A DNA stretch of 64,000 bases from Caldilineaceae bacterium (GTDB lineage Bacteria; Chloroflexota; Anaerolineae; Caldilineales; Caldilineaceae), in contig JACKBC010000013.1 of NCBI GenBank assembly GCA_020634755.1, positions 81,175 to 145,174 of the forward strand. Direction: 5' to 3'. A model generated the notes under the pieces. It had not been told where the DNA came from. It did no database searches and saw nothing but the letters and a program-made list of their open reading frames with translations. Positions 1-8,872 of the stretch are shown in pieces. A program made the position numbers and the translations under genes. Each line of letters begins with the position of its first letter. Position 1 is the stretch's first letter.

Positions 1-29
1 TTCTATCATCAAGTTGACCAATGCACACA

Positions 30-3000
30 TCACTCGCTTTGATGTTTCTTGACAAAGATGGCCCCGCGCGTTTCCGGCTCGAACCCCACGGGCCAAAGCG
101 TATGCTCGTCATAGCGGGCTTCGCGCAGGTTGGCCCCTTTGAGTTCGGCTTGGGCCAGATTGGCGCCTTTGAGATCGGCGCCGCCTAGATTGGCCTGGGT
201 TAAGTTGGCCCCAATGAACTGGGTATAACTCAAATCCGCGCGGCTCAGGTTGATCTCGCTGAGGTCGGCGCTGCCCAAGTCCATCCCGCTGAGGATGGCG
301 TTGCGCAGTTGGGCGGCTGGCCCAATGGCGCCAATCAGCGTACCATCGATTCCCTGTGGCCAAATGGTAGCGCTGTCGTAAAGCGCATTGCGCAGATCAC
401 ATTGCTCCAAGTTGGCGCCATCCAAGTTGGTCCCATACAAAATTGCATCGCGCAATTCAGCCCCGCACAGATTGGCGCGCCGCAGGTCGGCGCGGGCCAG
501 ATCGCAACGGGTGAGCCGGGCTTCAGTCAGATTGGCGCGGCTCAGATCGGCGCGTTTCAAATTGGCGCCGGTAAAGTTGCAATCATGCAAGTCGGCGCCG
601 TTTAAATCCATCCCCGACAGATCGAGCCCGGCAAAATTGGCGTCTTCGCCACTCATCCGTTTGCGCAAAACAGGCGTCGAGCGGCGCTGCACGCGCAGAA
701 TATCCAGCGCATTGCCGGCCAATGAACGGTCTTCTGCGTTGAGTTGGCTAAAGAGCGCCTGGCTTTCATAGCGCCACAGCCAGAACAGAAGCGGGCAGAC
801 TACCACCAGCGAACCGATAATGCTTAGCGATGAAAATTGAAATATGCCAACCGCCAGCCCCGGCACTAACCCCGCCAGCGTGGCAATAGCCACTAGCAGC
901 AGAATATAGCGCCGTCCCGTCCACAGCCGATGCTGCACGCTTTCCAGCGCAATAATCACCTGAACTCCGGCCAGCACCGCCGCCAGATTGCCTGCCTGCA
1001 CCATGCTCATGAGCGCGCGCCATTCGATGACCGGCGGCGCATAGCGGACAATGAGCAGCACCAGGCTCAGGCTAATACCGCCAATGAGGCTGCTAAAGAG
1101 CGCAATCAGCCCCAAGCGTTTGTACCACGGGGCATTGCGGTCAAAGAGTGATAGATAGACAATGGTGGCGGCCAGACCGGCCAACCCATAAATGGCGGCG
1201 GGTTGCACCAGGCTGGACCAGGTGGGATCATCGGCGCTGATCATGGCGAAGTTGACGGCGTACCAGCGCACGGCAAACCCCACAATCGCCCCAAACACGG
1301 TGCTGATCACCGCGCTGACCGTTTTGGTCTCCACCGTTTCTGCGCGAAAGGCGTTCATAAACGTGGCGCCGGCTCCGCTGATCATGGCGCCCAACACCAC
1401 CCATACGCCGTCATTGAGCATCTCCGGGCCGTTCCAGTTGTCCCAGTTGAGGGACCAGCCCACCAGCCACCCCAAGCTCCAGCCCAAGGCGGCCGAAACC
1501 ACCCATTGCCCAGCCCACGACATGTGTTTGCGCAAAAAGACAAATTGGGTAAAGCCCATGGCGCTCCAGGCCACGGCCTCTTGCCACGGCGACCCTTGCA
1601 GCGTGCCGATGAGCAGCGGCGGCCCCGGCAGCAGATCGCTTACGCCCATGATCTGGCGGATGAGCAGAAAGACGGCCAGGCCGGTAAGCCAGCTGGCCGC
1701 AATGCCGGTAGTTACTGCCGAAGGCGCAAAGTCAAAGCGAAAGAACGCACGCCCCACCTTTTGTAGCGCTTGCAGCCAGTTGAGCCTTAGCAATGCCAAT
1801 TGCCAGCGCCGTCCGTGCGCGCGCATTTGCTCCACCGCATGCAGTTGATACCAAGTGCTGCTGCCGGTAATTTCATGTTCTTTGGCGGTTGCGGCGCGCG
1901 TATCTGTTCCTGCGGTTTGGCGCAGAGGCGGCAGCGGTCCTGTTTTGGGGAGCGGATTGGCCGCGCCGTTGCGGCCATTTTGCACTTCGCCCCCGGGCCG
2001 GTCGTATTCTGCGTTGCGCTCCACCTGGGCCTGCGCCGTTGGGGATTGCGCTGCACGCGGCACGTGTAAATTGACCGCAGTGGCTTCATTATCTGCTAGA
2101 CTCGCCGGTGTCTCCACTGCCTGTCGCTCAAACAGCACGCCATTGGTGGTGCGCATATAGAGAACCGGCACCCCCCATTCCAGTGAATTGGGGGATTCCA
2201 TGCGCATGCCCTTGCGCGCTTCGGTCATGGCCGCATCCACCGGCAAGCCATAGGCCAATGCCTGATAAAACGAGCGCGCGCATTCAACTGCGGCTTGGTC
2301 GGTGATCTCATACTGCATGGCCAGCACGGCGGGGATGCCTTGCTGCACCAATACGGAGGCCGTGCTGGACACCGTGTCGCGCACGCCGCCTTTGCCGCTT
2401 TCGCAGGCGTTGAGCAGCACCATGCGCAGCGGCGCGTGATCGGCCAGCAGATGGGCCAGGCGCGATGCCCCCAGCGCATTGGCCTTGCCTGCATCGTTGC
2501 TCAGCACCACAAAGCCTTCATCGCGCGGCACATCGAAAAAGCCGTGGCCGATAAAGTGGAATATGTGCCAGGGCCCTTCATAAAGCGCACGCTGCAAGTC
2601 GCGCCAGGTGTCACCCTCGAGCCACACCAGCTCGACCAGCCCTTGCGCCTGTAATTCGGCCACGGCTGTTTCCACGCGCTCTTTTTCGTGGGCCACGTCC
2701 AGCTGCTCTATATCGCTGGGATTGGCCACCATGCCCAGAATGCGCAGTGGCGCCGGTGCGACCAGTGGACGCACCGGTTGCGGCAGCTCTATGTAGCGCA
2801 CAATGGGGGTACGATTGGAGAGGGCCACATAGCGTTCATGCCGCGCGTCGTAGAGAAATTCCCAGGGCAACACGGCCAGTTCGGGCGCCAAAATGCGCAT
2901 TTTGAGGCGCAGCCCTTTCTCCTGCTGCTGCGCCCGCTCGCGGCTCACATCGTAGAGATTGCGAATTTCGCCCTGGATCAGCGCGTTGAAGAGCGCTTCA

Positions 3001-3377
3001 CCAAAATCTTGCACGGCCTGCTCATCGGGAGTAAGCGTGGCGCGACGGCGTCCACCCGCCCGCAGCAATGCTTTTTCCAGCCCGCGCAATTTTTCTTCAA
3101 GCTCTGTGTTTGTGAATGGAAAAATCATGGTCGCGCGGCCTTCACCAGCCGGCGAATCTATCAGATTAACGGGATAGGTAAAGCCGCTGCCCGTGCCGAT
3201 TTGCACTTCAAAATCATCGTATGCGAGCGATGCGCGCGTTGTGCTAAGGCCACTGGTCTCAGCGCGCTCTGCCAGCGTCCCATGTTCAATTGCGGGTTGC
3301 TGTGAGTCTGGCTCATCCATATCCCGGTGTGAATAGTCTGCTTTATTGTTTTCTTCTTTCGACAGCACCAACGTCAT
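30..3377 (-). CDS. CHAT-domain protease fused to membrane region and pentapeptide repeats
   Basis: Three-part protein of 1115 residues. Residues about 150-415 form a CHAT (caspase-like, HetF/TPR-associated) domain: the catalytic His is His278 in HFIGHG and the Cys is Cys325 in LNACESG, with usual caspase-fold spacing. Residues about 555-885 hold roughly nine hydrophobic segments, so the protein should sit in the inner membrane. Residues about 925-1105 are pentapeptide repeats of the A(D/N)LXX kind, predicted to form a right-handed beta-helix. The N-terminal 50 residues are polar with no signal peptide. CHAT proteases act in bacterial death and defence systems with TPR or effector partners; no partner gene is adjacent here, so role and substrate are open. 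Start is the first ATG; M20 is an alternative. Confidence 0.9.
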   Translation of the reverse strand: MTLVLSKEENNKADYSHRDMDEPDSQQPAIEHGTLAERAETSGLSTTRASLAYDDFEVQIGTGSGFTYPVNLIDSPAGEGRATMIFPFTNTELEEKLRGLEKALLRAGGRRRATLTPDEQAVQDFGEALFNALIQGEIRNLYDVSRERAQQQEKGLRLKMRILAPELAVLPWEFLYDARHERYVALSNRTPIVRYIELPQPVRPLVAPAPLRILGMVANPSDIEQLDVAHEKERVETAVAELQAQGLVELVWLEGDTWRDLQRALYEGPWHIFHFIGHGFFDVPRDEGFVVLSNDAGKANALGASRLAHLLADHAPLRMVLLNACESGKGGVRDTVSSTASVLVQQGIPAVLAMQYEITDQAAVECARSFYQALAYGLPVDAAMTEARKGMRMESPNSLEWGVPVLYMRTTNGVLFERQAVETPASLADNEATAVNLHVPRAAQSPTAQAQVERNAEYDRPGGEVQNGRNGAANPLPKTGPLPPLRQTAGTDTRAATAKEHEITGSSTWYQLHAVEQMRAHGRRWQLALLRLNWLQALQKVGRAFFRFDFAPSAVTTGIAASWLTGLAVFLLIRQIMGVSDLLPGPPLLIGTLQGSPWQEAVAWSAMGFTQFVFLRKHMSWAGQWVVSAALGWSLGWLVGWSLNWDNWNGPEMLNDGVWVVLGAMISGAGATFMNAFRAETVETKTVSAVISTVFGAIVGFAVRWYAVNFAMISADDPTWSSLVQPAAIYGLAGLAATIVYLSLFDRNAPWYKRLGLIALFSSLIGGISLSLVLLIVRYAPPVIEWRALMSMVQAGNLAAVLAGVQVIIALESVQHRLWTGRRYILLLVAIATLAGLVPGLAVGIFQFSSLSIIGSLVVVCPLLFWLWRYESQALFSQLNAEDRSLAGNALDILRVQRRSTPVLRKRMSGEDANFAGLDLSGMDLNGADLHDCNFTGANLKRADLSRANLTEARLTRCDLARADLRRANLCGAELRDAILYGTNLDGANLEQCDLRNALYDSATIWPQGIDGTLIGAIGPAAQLRNAILSGMDLGSADLSEINLSRADLSYTQFIGANLTQANLGGADLKGANLAQAELKGANLREARYDEHTLWPVGFEPETRGAIFVKKHQSE

Positions 3378-3424
3378 CTAATAACCCTTTGTACAAGCTT
3401 GGGTTGGGCGTCAGTTTCGATAAT

Positions 3425-3509
3425 CAGTACACCGCAACGGTGTTGGCGATCTAGGCATCGGTCCGGTTTATCGAATCCGACTCTATCGCTTGCCGTTGCG
3501 AACTACTGA
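3425..3509 (+). repeat. Dispersed repeat family F1, copy a
   Basis: An 85-bp copy of the F1 family, whose ends are imperfect inverted repeats: left CAGTACACCGCAACGG, right CCGTTGCG...CTACTGA. It lies about 50 bp upstream of the CHAT gene start in the 431-bp gap 3378-3808. The rest of the gap is AT-rich and shows no convincing ORF or other signal. Confidence 0.8.
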
Positions 3510-3808
3510 TAGTGCATTGTGAACAAAACGGAAGTTCTTGTATTTCCAAAGCGTCCAAACTCACGTTTTGCACCAGAGCAAAGTTATACGAAACTGCTAT
3601 TCCCTATTCTGGATTGTCGGGTTGTCAATAGCATAACAGAGCTCTGTTAATTTTATCTTTCAACTTCCTTACTAATCCAGGTCCGTTTGCGTCTCATTGG
3701 TATACCGTCGCGGAGCGGTCCGAGAAGGGTCGCCTTTGGTGCGGATTGGGGAGCGCTATGAGCTATTTATGGCGCAGCGGTTGCAATGGCGAATTATGGG
3801 GCCGGCCG

Positions 3809-4810
3809 CTAAATATCCGTCAATAACTCGGCCAGATATGCCTGCCAGAGAAGCGGATGCGAGTGGGTGCCGTGCCCGCGCGTCTGTTCGGTAATAGGCA
3901 GGACAATAGCGCGGCCGCGGCGCAGACGGGTGATTTCGCGTTCGAGAATCCCCAGTTCGGGTGGATTTACCTGATCATCAGCCGAATTGATGGCCACCAG
4001 CGGCGCCACGATCTGTTCAAGATGGGGCTGCGGGTTGTAATCACGCGCGGCGTCAAAATAGTAGAGCATGTCGTTGGCATCAAACTGCTGGCTATATTGG
4101 TCAATCATTTCGTGTAGAAATTCGTCAGCCCCATCGCGGGTGGGCGCTTGCCGCTGCCACTGGAGCGGGCTGCTCACCATGATCAGCAGCATGTGGATGG
4201 CGTTGATCAGCCCGGGTGGCTGCGCCGCGTACTCGCCATCCTGCCAGGCCGGGTCGTTGCGAATGGCATCGAGGATCATGCGTCGAATCATGCGGTTGCG
4301 ACCGCCGATCTGCACGGGCAAGCTGGCCAGCGGCAGCAGCGCTTCCATAAAGTGGGGATGGTGAATGCCCCACAGCCAAGTGTGCATACCGCCCATGGAA
4401 GTGCCCATGACCAACCGCAGATGGTTCACGCCCAAGTGTTCGGTAAGCAGGCGATGTTGCAATGCCACCATATCTTCATAGCCATAATGAGGAAAGCGGG
4501 CGCGCAGACCATCGCTGGGCTTGCTGGACTGGCCGTGACCAATGTTGTCGGGCAGGATAATGTAATGATGCTCGGCGTCCAGCAGTTGATCGGGGCCGAA
4601 GAGCACGTCGGCAAATTGTGGGCGCAGAAAACTCTCGCCGCTGCCGCCCGTGCCATGCAGGATTAGCACTGCATTACGCACCACGCCATGCGCATCGCGT
4701 TGCGGCTGGCCCAGGGAGCGATAGTGCAGCCGCACGTTGCCCAACGTTTCACCACTGTTGAAGCGGACATTATCTAGCGTGCAGCTGTCTTCGTGTAGTG
4801 CGTATGGCAC
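3809..4810 (-). CDS. MetX-like alpha/beta-fold hydrolase
   Basis: A 333-residue cytoplasmic alpha/beta hydrolase of the homoserine O-acetyltransferase-like group. The oxyanion-hole region is LHGTGGSG near residue 51, the nucleophile elbow is GTSMGG with Ser138, the acid is Asp278 or Asp279 in NSADDQVNP, and the His lies in RGHGTH (313-316). Length fits MetX-like enzymes, but no methionine-biosynthesis gene is near, and many such proteins are esterases of unknown substrate, so acyltransferase activity is not claimed. The gene stands alone; the CHAT gene follows on the same strand 431 bp downstream. Confidence 0.85.
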   Translation of the reverse strand: MPYALHEDSCTLDNVRFNSGETLGNVRLHYRSLGQPQRDAHGVVRNAVLILHGTGGSGESFLRPQFADVLFGPDQLLDAEHHYIILPDNIGHGQSSKPSDGLRARFPHYGYEDMVALQHRLLTEHLGVNHLRLVMGTSMGGMHTWLWGIHHPHFMEALLPLASLPVQIGGRNRMIRRMILDAIRNDPAWQDGEYAAQPPGLINAIHMLLIMVSSPLQWQRQAPTRDGADEFLHEMIDQYSQQFDANDMLYYFDAARDYNPQPHLEQIVAPLVAINSADDQVNPPELGILEREITRLRRGRAIVLPITEQTRGHGTHSHPLLWQAYLAELLTDI

Positions 4811-4884
4811 GGGCTAGCTCCTTTGCCGTTCTGCGTTATGCCACAGATGGTGCACAATCTTCAGGATGACATTTATCTGTTATC

Positions 4885-4968
4885 ATTAGACCGCAGCGGC
4901 GTTGGCGATGTAGGCGTCGGTCTCGATGGGTGAATCCGGCGCGATTTTTTACTGTTGCATCTGCTGAT
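4885..4968 (+). repeat. Dispersed repeat family F1, copy b (diverged)
   Basis: Diverged F1 copy with the core GTTGGCGATGTAGGCGTCGG, a GAATCC box and a CTGCTGAT end. It lies between divergent genes (hydrolase minus, zinc-ribbon plus). Confidence 0.7.
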
Positions 4969-5007
4969 TGTGATTTACTGATTGTCTATTCCGGTGAGGT
5001 GCGTCCG

Positions 5008-5036
5008 TTGGGCCAGGCGCTGGAAGCAGGTATAAT
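5008..5036 (+). promoter_or_regulatory. Promoter for zinc-ribbon gene, probably leaderless
   Basis: TATAAT at 5031-5036 with a weak TTGGGC -35 at 5008-5013 and a 17-bp spacer. Transcription would start about 7 bp after the -10, at or beside the ATG at 5043. No Shine-Dalgarno sequence is visible, so a leaderless mRNA is likely. Confidence 0.6.
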
Positions 5037-5042
5037 AGCCTT

Positions 5043-5285
5043 ATGACTGTATGCACACATCGCAATTTACTCCTGCTGCCGCCGCCCAAAGCGCGCATCC
5101 GCTGTCGACGCTGCCATTTGACCATCCGGCGTGACGAGCTGCAACGGCCCTATTGCCCCGAATGTTATGAAGCAGACGGCATCCGACAGACCGATTTTGA
5201 AGAAGTCCAAGAGCCCGCGCTACAGCAGGTTCAATACCGCTGTGAAGACTGTGGCGCCTTGATTACGGTCTCAGCTGAGCGCTAA
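5043..5285 (+). CDS. Small zinc-ribbon protein
   Basis: An 80-residue soluble protein with four metal-ligand pairs: CTH near residue 4, CRRC near 21, CPEC near 38 and CEDC near 67. The spacing suggests one or two zinc-ribbon knuckles of the kind seen in small nucleic-acid-binding or chaperone-like proteins. The family is not recognised further. Both flanking genes are on the minus strand, and a consensus -10 sits directly before the ATG. It is short but well supported by the cysteine pattern and promoter. Confidence 0.75.
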   Translation: MTVCTHRNLLLLPPPKARIRCRRCHLTIRRDELQRPYCPECYEADGIRQTDFEEVQEPALQQVQYRCEDCGALITVSAER

Positions 5286-5308
5286 GGGTATTGTTTTATG
5301 GCATGCGC

Positions 5309-5388
5309 AGCCACAGGCTGAAGCCTGCTCTCTTTATAGCCTGCTTTAGCGGGCTTTCTCTAGCAGACGCGAGCTTCAGCCTGTGGCT
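5309..5388. repeat. Palindromic dispersed repeat (family F4), copy a
   Basis: Perfect 16-bp inverted repeat, arms AGCCACAGGCTGAAGC (5309-5324) and its complement (5373-5388), around a spacer containing TAGCAGACG. It lies between converging genes and may act as a two-way terminator. A related right half occurs at 55617-55677. Confidence 0.75.
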
Positions 5389-5470
5389 TCAATTACCGAA
5401 ATAATTTATGAATGTTCATTAACCAGTGCCGTCTTTTACCGATTTAATTGGCTAACTTCCATAAAGCGCA

Positions 5471-6529
5471 CTACGCCGCTCCGCCATACTCATTGTTGAC
5501 CGCCTGCACCAGCGCCCGCATGTAGGCAATGGAATAGGCCACGCCCACGCGGTGGCCGCCCAGCATGTTGGGGATGTGATCGGGGATAATGCAGCCGTCA
5601 AATCCTACCTGACGCAGCGCCTTCATCACCTCGTACATATCTTGATAGCCGTTGTCGATGAGTGTTTCCACCCACGGCTCGGGCATGGGGTTGGATACAT
5701 TGCGGAAGTGTACTTTGAAGAGCTGGTTTTGGGCGGCAAAGTGCTTGATGGCATCCACCACGCCCACGCCCATACCGGCTTCGCCGCCTTCCAGCCAGCA
5801 GCCCACGCAGAGGCATACCCCAATGTTGGGGCTGTCGGCAATCTCCATGGCCTGCTTATAGCCAGCAAAGTTGCCAAACATGCAGCGCGGAATGCCGCCC
5901 AGCGGATAGACTGGCGGATCATCGGGATGAATGCCAATATAGACGCCTTCTTCCTCGGCCACAGGCGCAATTTGCTGGATCATGTAGGCGTAGTTGTCCC
6001 ACAATTCATCCTCTGTATATTTGCGGCCGTGAGTGATCTCGCCTTCGTAAATCTCGCCTGCCCAGTGACCCTTGGCGTTTGTAATATCCAGCATGCGCGC
6101 ATCCATACCGCCGCGGCCCGTCACCCGGCCCGACGACCAGATGCCGTTGCCCATGTGGGCATATGTATTGTATTTGATGCCGGCTCGCCCCAAGTTGCGG
6201 ATGAACTGCTTGAACTCCTCAATTTTGGCGTCGCGGCCGGGCAAGTTGAGCGTGATCTCCGGCACGTTGTGAACGCTGGAATTGGCAATGCGATAGATCT
6301 TGATGCCATGGTCGCCAAAGCGCTTGACCAACTGTTTGTAGAAATCGAGCGTATGTTGGGCCTGGTCGCGAATGCCCACCATGGCCCATTCAACCCCGAG
6401 CTGCTGGAAGAACTGCAAATCTTCATCAGTAGCGTCGGCGCCGGTTTGGATGGCAATTTGAATGCCCGGCGCACTTGAATAGTAGCCGGGTACAGCGCGC
6501 ATGGGAACTTGATTTGTGGTGGTGCTCAT
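5471..6529 (-). CDS. uxuA: Mannonate dehydratase
   Basis: A 352-residue cytoplasmic TIM-barrel enzyme of the UxuA family, which converts D-mannonate to 2-keto-3-deoxy-D-gluconate in hexuronate breakdown. Supporting motifs are the metal/active-site segments GIHPDDPP, CLCVGCW and KVHFRNV. The longest ORF begins at 6607, but the ATG at 6529 is preferred: it has GGAGGT 8 bases upstream and starts MSTTTNQVP. A uronate-dehydrogenase-like SDR at 19.7-20.4 kb could feed the same pathway by inference. The gene is monocistronic, with F4 palindromic DNA after its stop. Confidence 0.92.
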   Translation of the reverse strand: MSTTTNQVPMRAVPGYYSSAPGIQIAIQTGADATDEDLQFFQQLGVEWAMVGIRDQAQHTLDFYKQLVKRFGDHGIKIYRIANSSVHNVPEITLNLPGRDAKIEEFKQFIRNLGRAGIKYNTYAHMGNGIWSSGRVTGRGGMDARMLDITNAKGHWAGEIYEGEITHGRKYTEDELWDNYAYMIQQIAPVAEEEGVYIGIHPDDPPVYPLGGIPRCMFGNFAGYKQAMEIADSPNIGVCLCVGCWLEGGEAGMGVGVVDAIKHFAAQNQLFKVHFRNVSNPMPEPWVETLIDNGYQDMYEVMKALRQVGFDGCIIPDHIPNMLGGHRVGVAYSIAYMRALVQAVNNEYGGAA

Positions 6530-6645
6530 GGATATTGACCTCCGTGGTTTCTTGCTCAATAGGTATATGAACAAACTTTTATGGCGTTTGTCGGTGCCAT
6601 ACGACAATGGGGAAGACGCGCGATGTCATTTTTGTAATTATGAAT

Positions 6646-7416
6646 TCACAAACTGAGACGTCTTTTCAGAATACACAACGGCCGATTGATCGCCTGCGTA
6701 TCATCTCCAATCGGCGCTTCGAGATCCCAGGCGTTGAATTGCCCCACCATTTCCCACTGTGAATGGCGGCTTTGCAGCAAAAGCGCAAACTCATTGGGAT
6801 AACGCAAATGCACAATATCGGTCGACGAGGCTGCGAGGTCGCCGTTCACTGTGAACTCAATGCGCTCGTCAAACGATTGGCGCAGAGCCGAGCGCTGCCG
6901 TCGCCAGTAACGCACGCCGACCTCGCCCAGCGGACTCTCCTCGGTCCAATCGCTCTGCTGTTCCACAGACGGCGCGTATTCGATACACCACTCCAATACA
7001 TATAAACCGCCCGGATTGAGATGGGCGTGCACATGGTCCAAGTGGCGCAAAAATTCAGCGTTGTCTAGAAAATGCAGCGACCCCATGAGCACAAAGGCCA
7101 GGTCAAAGCGCTGCGGCAGGGCGAAATCGCGCATGTCCGCCAGGTGTAAAATGCCCGCGGTCGACAGCCCCGCTGCCTGCAGCCGGGCCTGTGAAAACGC
7201 CAGCATCTCCGGCGACAAATCGAGCCCGTGATAGGTGACGCCGGCCTGCATTAAGGTCTCGGCGTATGGGCAGTCTCCACATGCAAACTCGATAAAATGC
7301 CGACCGCCGTTGCCCAGGCGATCCGCAGCGGCCAGGAGGATGGCGGCCTCCGTGTTTATGTCTCTGAAGTTAAATCCATAGTGGTAGATTTCCGCGGCTT
7401 GATAGACGCCTTGCAT
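6646..7416 (-). CDS. Class I SAM-dependent methyltransferase
   Basis: A 256-residue soluble methyltransferase. Motif I is FIEFACGDC (41-49), the ribose-binding acid is in YHGLDLSPEM (62-71), and a later PGG turn precedes a YVLEW strand. Substrate is unknown. The first ATG at 7416 overlaps the 3' end of the upstream DUF2442 gene by 61 bases, and both are on the minus strand, so they may be co-transcribed. The overlap is long and may reflect an extended DUF2442 C-terminus rather than a wrong start, because residues before motif I (YHYGFNFRDI) look conserved in this type of protein. Confidence 0.85.
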   Translation of the reverse strand: MQGVYQAAEIYHYGFNFRDINTEAAILLAAADRLGNGGRHFIEFACGDCPYAETLMQAGVTYHGLDLSPEMLAFSQARLQAAGLSTAGILHLADMRDFALPQRFDLAFVLMGSLHFLDNAEFLRHLDHVHAHLNPGGLYVLEWCIEYAPSVEQQSDWTEESPLGEVGVRYWRRQRSALRQSFDERIEFTVNGDLAASSTDIVHLRYPNEFALLLQSRHSQWEMVGQFNAWDLEAPIGDDTQAINRPLCILKRRLSL

Positions 7417-7691
7417 GGTGATTCCTCATCGAATGTAGGCAATTGAGTACTCTTTTCAAGAGGGACACTGTCCACATATAGCATATCGGGACAAAAATCT
7501 TGTCCGTTTTTCCACTGTACACTTCCTAGAAAAGGTCTTACGGAGTTGAAAGAACTACGGTTCTTCAGCTCCCGAAAAATACCTTTTTCTAAATAAGGCT
7601 TTACATCAAATACTCTGACTTCATTATTAGTGAATGTCAGTGTTATTGTGTAGTCAGAATTCGGCTTCACCCCTTTTACCCGTGGATTCAT
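7356..7691 (-). CDS. DUF2442 domain protein
   Basis: A 111-residue protein with an N-terminal DUF2442 domain (about residues 1-80; NYTITLTF-like start, VFDVKPYL and DMLYVDSVPLE end). DUF2442 genes usually pair with DUF4160 genes, and here a truncated DUF4160 reading frame lies 24 bp upstream. Such pairs are often toxin-antitoxin-like, but function is unproven. The ATG at 7691 has TGGAG about 10 bases upstream and is preferred to the TTG at 7706. The last 20 residues run into the methyltransferase gene and look non-conserved. Confidence 0.75.
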   Translation of the reverse strand: MNPRVKGVKPNSDYTITLTFTNNEVRVFDVKPYLEKGIFRELKNRSSFNSVRPFLGSVQWKNGQDFCPDMLYVDSVPLEKSTQLPTFDEESPCKASIKPRKSTTMDLTSET

Positions 7692-7715
7692 GTGAATATT
7701 CTCCAAAAAGGTTGG

Positions 7716-7898
7716 CTATCGTAATGGCTCTATCGTGAAAATCTGTTCACCATTAATCGCCAGCTCCCAATCAGCCATTAATTCATCTTGGTGAATTTCG
7801 ATCCATGCTTGAAGAAGCATTTGCTTGCTGTTGTTGATTTTGCCTTCCAACAGTTCTCCATCAGGAATGGTGAATACAGGCTTGTGGTTTTGCTCGGA
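7716..7898 (-). pseudogene. DUF4160 gene remnant, 5' truncated
   Basis: Open minus-strand frame encoding about 60 residues ending in MADWELAINGEQ...EPLR and stopping at 7716. It matches the C-terminal two thirds of DUF4160 (the EGKI...LLQAWIEIHQDEL pattern). The usual start region with the DHNPPHFHV-like motif is missing. Upstream, a TATAAT at 7912-7917 and an ATG at 7900-7902 survive, but the ATG is out of frame. The gene looks decayed, leaving its DUF2442 partner intact. Confidence 0.7.
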
Positions 7899-7923
7899 TC
7901 ATTCTGCTGGAATTATAGCACAC

Positions 7924-8820
7924 TCACACAAACTCATCTGACGCCCGTTCATTGATCGAACGGCCCTCACGCGCGTATTTCCCCGCGGGTTTGCCATCAT
8001 CTTTTTTCGGCCCGTGGCGACCTTTGCGCCGCCTCCCTACATCCACATTGATGTCGGCCTTTTCCACCACTGGATATTGGGCAAAGAGCACTTCATCGGC
8101 ACTGTTGTCGCTGGTGTAGAGCCGCTCGCGGCGCAGCGTGCGCGCAAAATTATCCAGCCCCAGCGCGCTGACCACTTCGTCTGGGCGACCGGTGGCCCCT
8201 TCGCGCTGCTGCACGCGCAGGAAGATGCGATGCTCCTCGCTGGCGGCGTCGTACCCTTCATAGCGCAATTCAAAAACCAGCGGCCGCAAATTGTAGCGAT
8301 ATTTGGCCCCTTTGCGCTCGCGCTCGCTCCACGCTTCACCCCGGGCCAGAAAATCGGCAATGGCCGTTTCGATCTGCTGCGGTTCGATTTCGTCCGGCTC
8401 GGCGTAAATAATTATTGCGTAATCCGCGCCGATGAGCAGGCTTTGCAGCGCCCTGGTCTTGAGCGGCACTTCGTCAATGGCGTGAATCTGCACGCCGGGC
8501 GGCAGCTTGGCTTGGATGCGCGCCCGCAGCTCAGGCAGCGCCAGCGGCGGCGCAAAGGTAATGTCAATGGGCTCGCGCACGCCGGTAAAGCCCACGCCCA
8601 GCGGCGAGGCAAACTGAATGTGCGGCTGCGGGTTAAAGCCCCGCTTATACAGCAGCGGCAGATCGGCGCGGCGCAGCGCCCGCTCCCACAGCCGAAATTC
8701 ATCCAGGTGCGAGATGAACTTGATGGCCTCGCCCTTTTCATAGAGAAGGCGCACGCGCTGGCGGATTGGCTCATCGGGTAATTGGCTGTGTGCCACTGGC
8801 TGATTGGGTGATTGGTTCAT
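7924..8820 (-). CDS. TIGR03936/DUF2344 radical-SAM-associated protein
   Basis: A 298-residue soluble protein of the DUF2344 family (TIGR03936). The N-terminal half is typical: KFISHLDEFRLWERALRRA, then LLYKRGFNPQPHIQF and PLGVG. The family normally sits beside, or is fused to, the TIGR03960 B12-binding radical SAM protein, which is two genes upstream here. It probably helps in the same, still undefined, RNA or cofactor modification. The C-terminus is Lys/Arg-rich and may bind nucleic acid. It is the last gene of the 11.8-7.9 kb operon, 52 bp after cofE. Confidence 0.88.
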   Translation of the reverse strand: MNQSPNQPVAHSQLPDEPIRQRVRLLYEKGEAIKFISHLDEFRLWERALRRADLPLLYKRGFNPQPHIQFASPLGVGFTGVREPIDITFAPPLALPELRARIQAKLPPGVQIHAIDEVPLKTRALQSLLIGADYAIIIYAEPDEIEPQQIETAIADFLARGEAWSERERKGAKYRYNLRPLVFELRYEGYDAASEEHRIFLRVQQREGATGRPDEVVSALGLDNFARTLRRERLYTSDNSADEVLFAQYPVVEKADINVDVGRRRKGRHGPKKDDGKPAGKYAREGRSINERASDEFV

Positions 8821-8872
8821 GGGACGAAATGGGTATCTGATTGCGTTTGGTTCTGTATTATTACTCGGGGTG

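Noticed and set aside
1203..1766. Plus-strand open frames inside the CHAT gene
   Set aside because: They are antisense to membrane-segment codons and have no start signals or homology.
8014..8781. Plus-strand open frame of 255 codons opposite the DUF2344 gene
   Set aside because: Antisense shadow; the minus frame carries clear DUF2344 family motifs.
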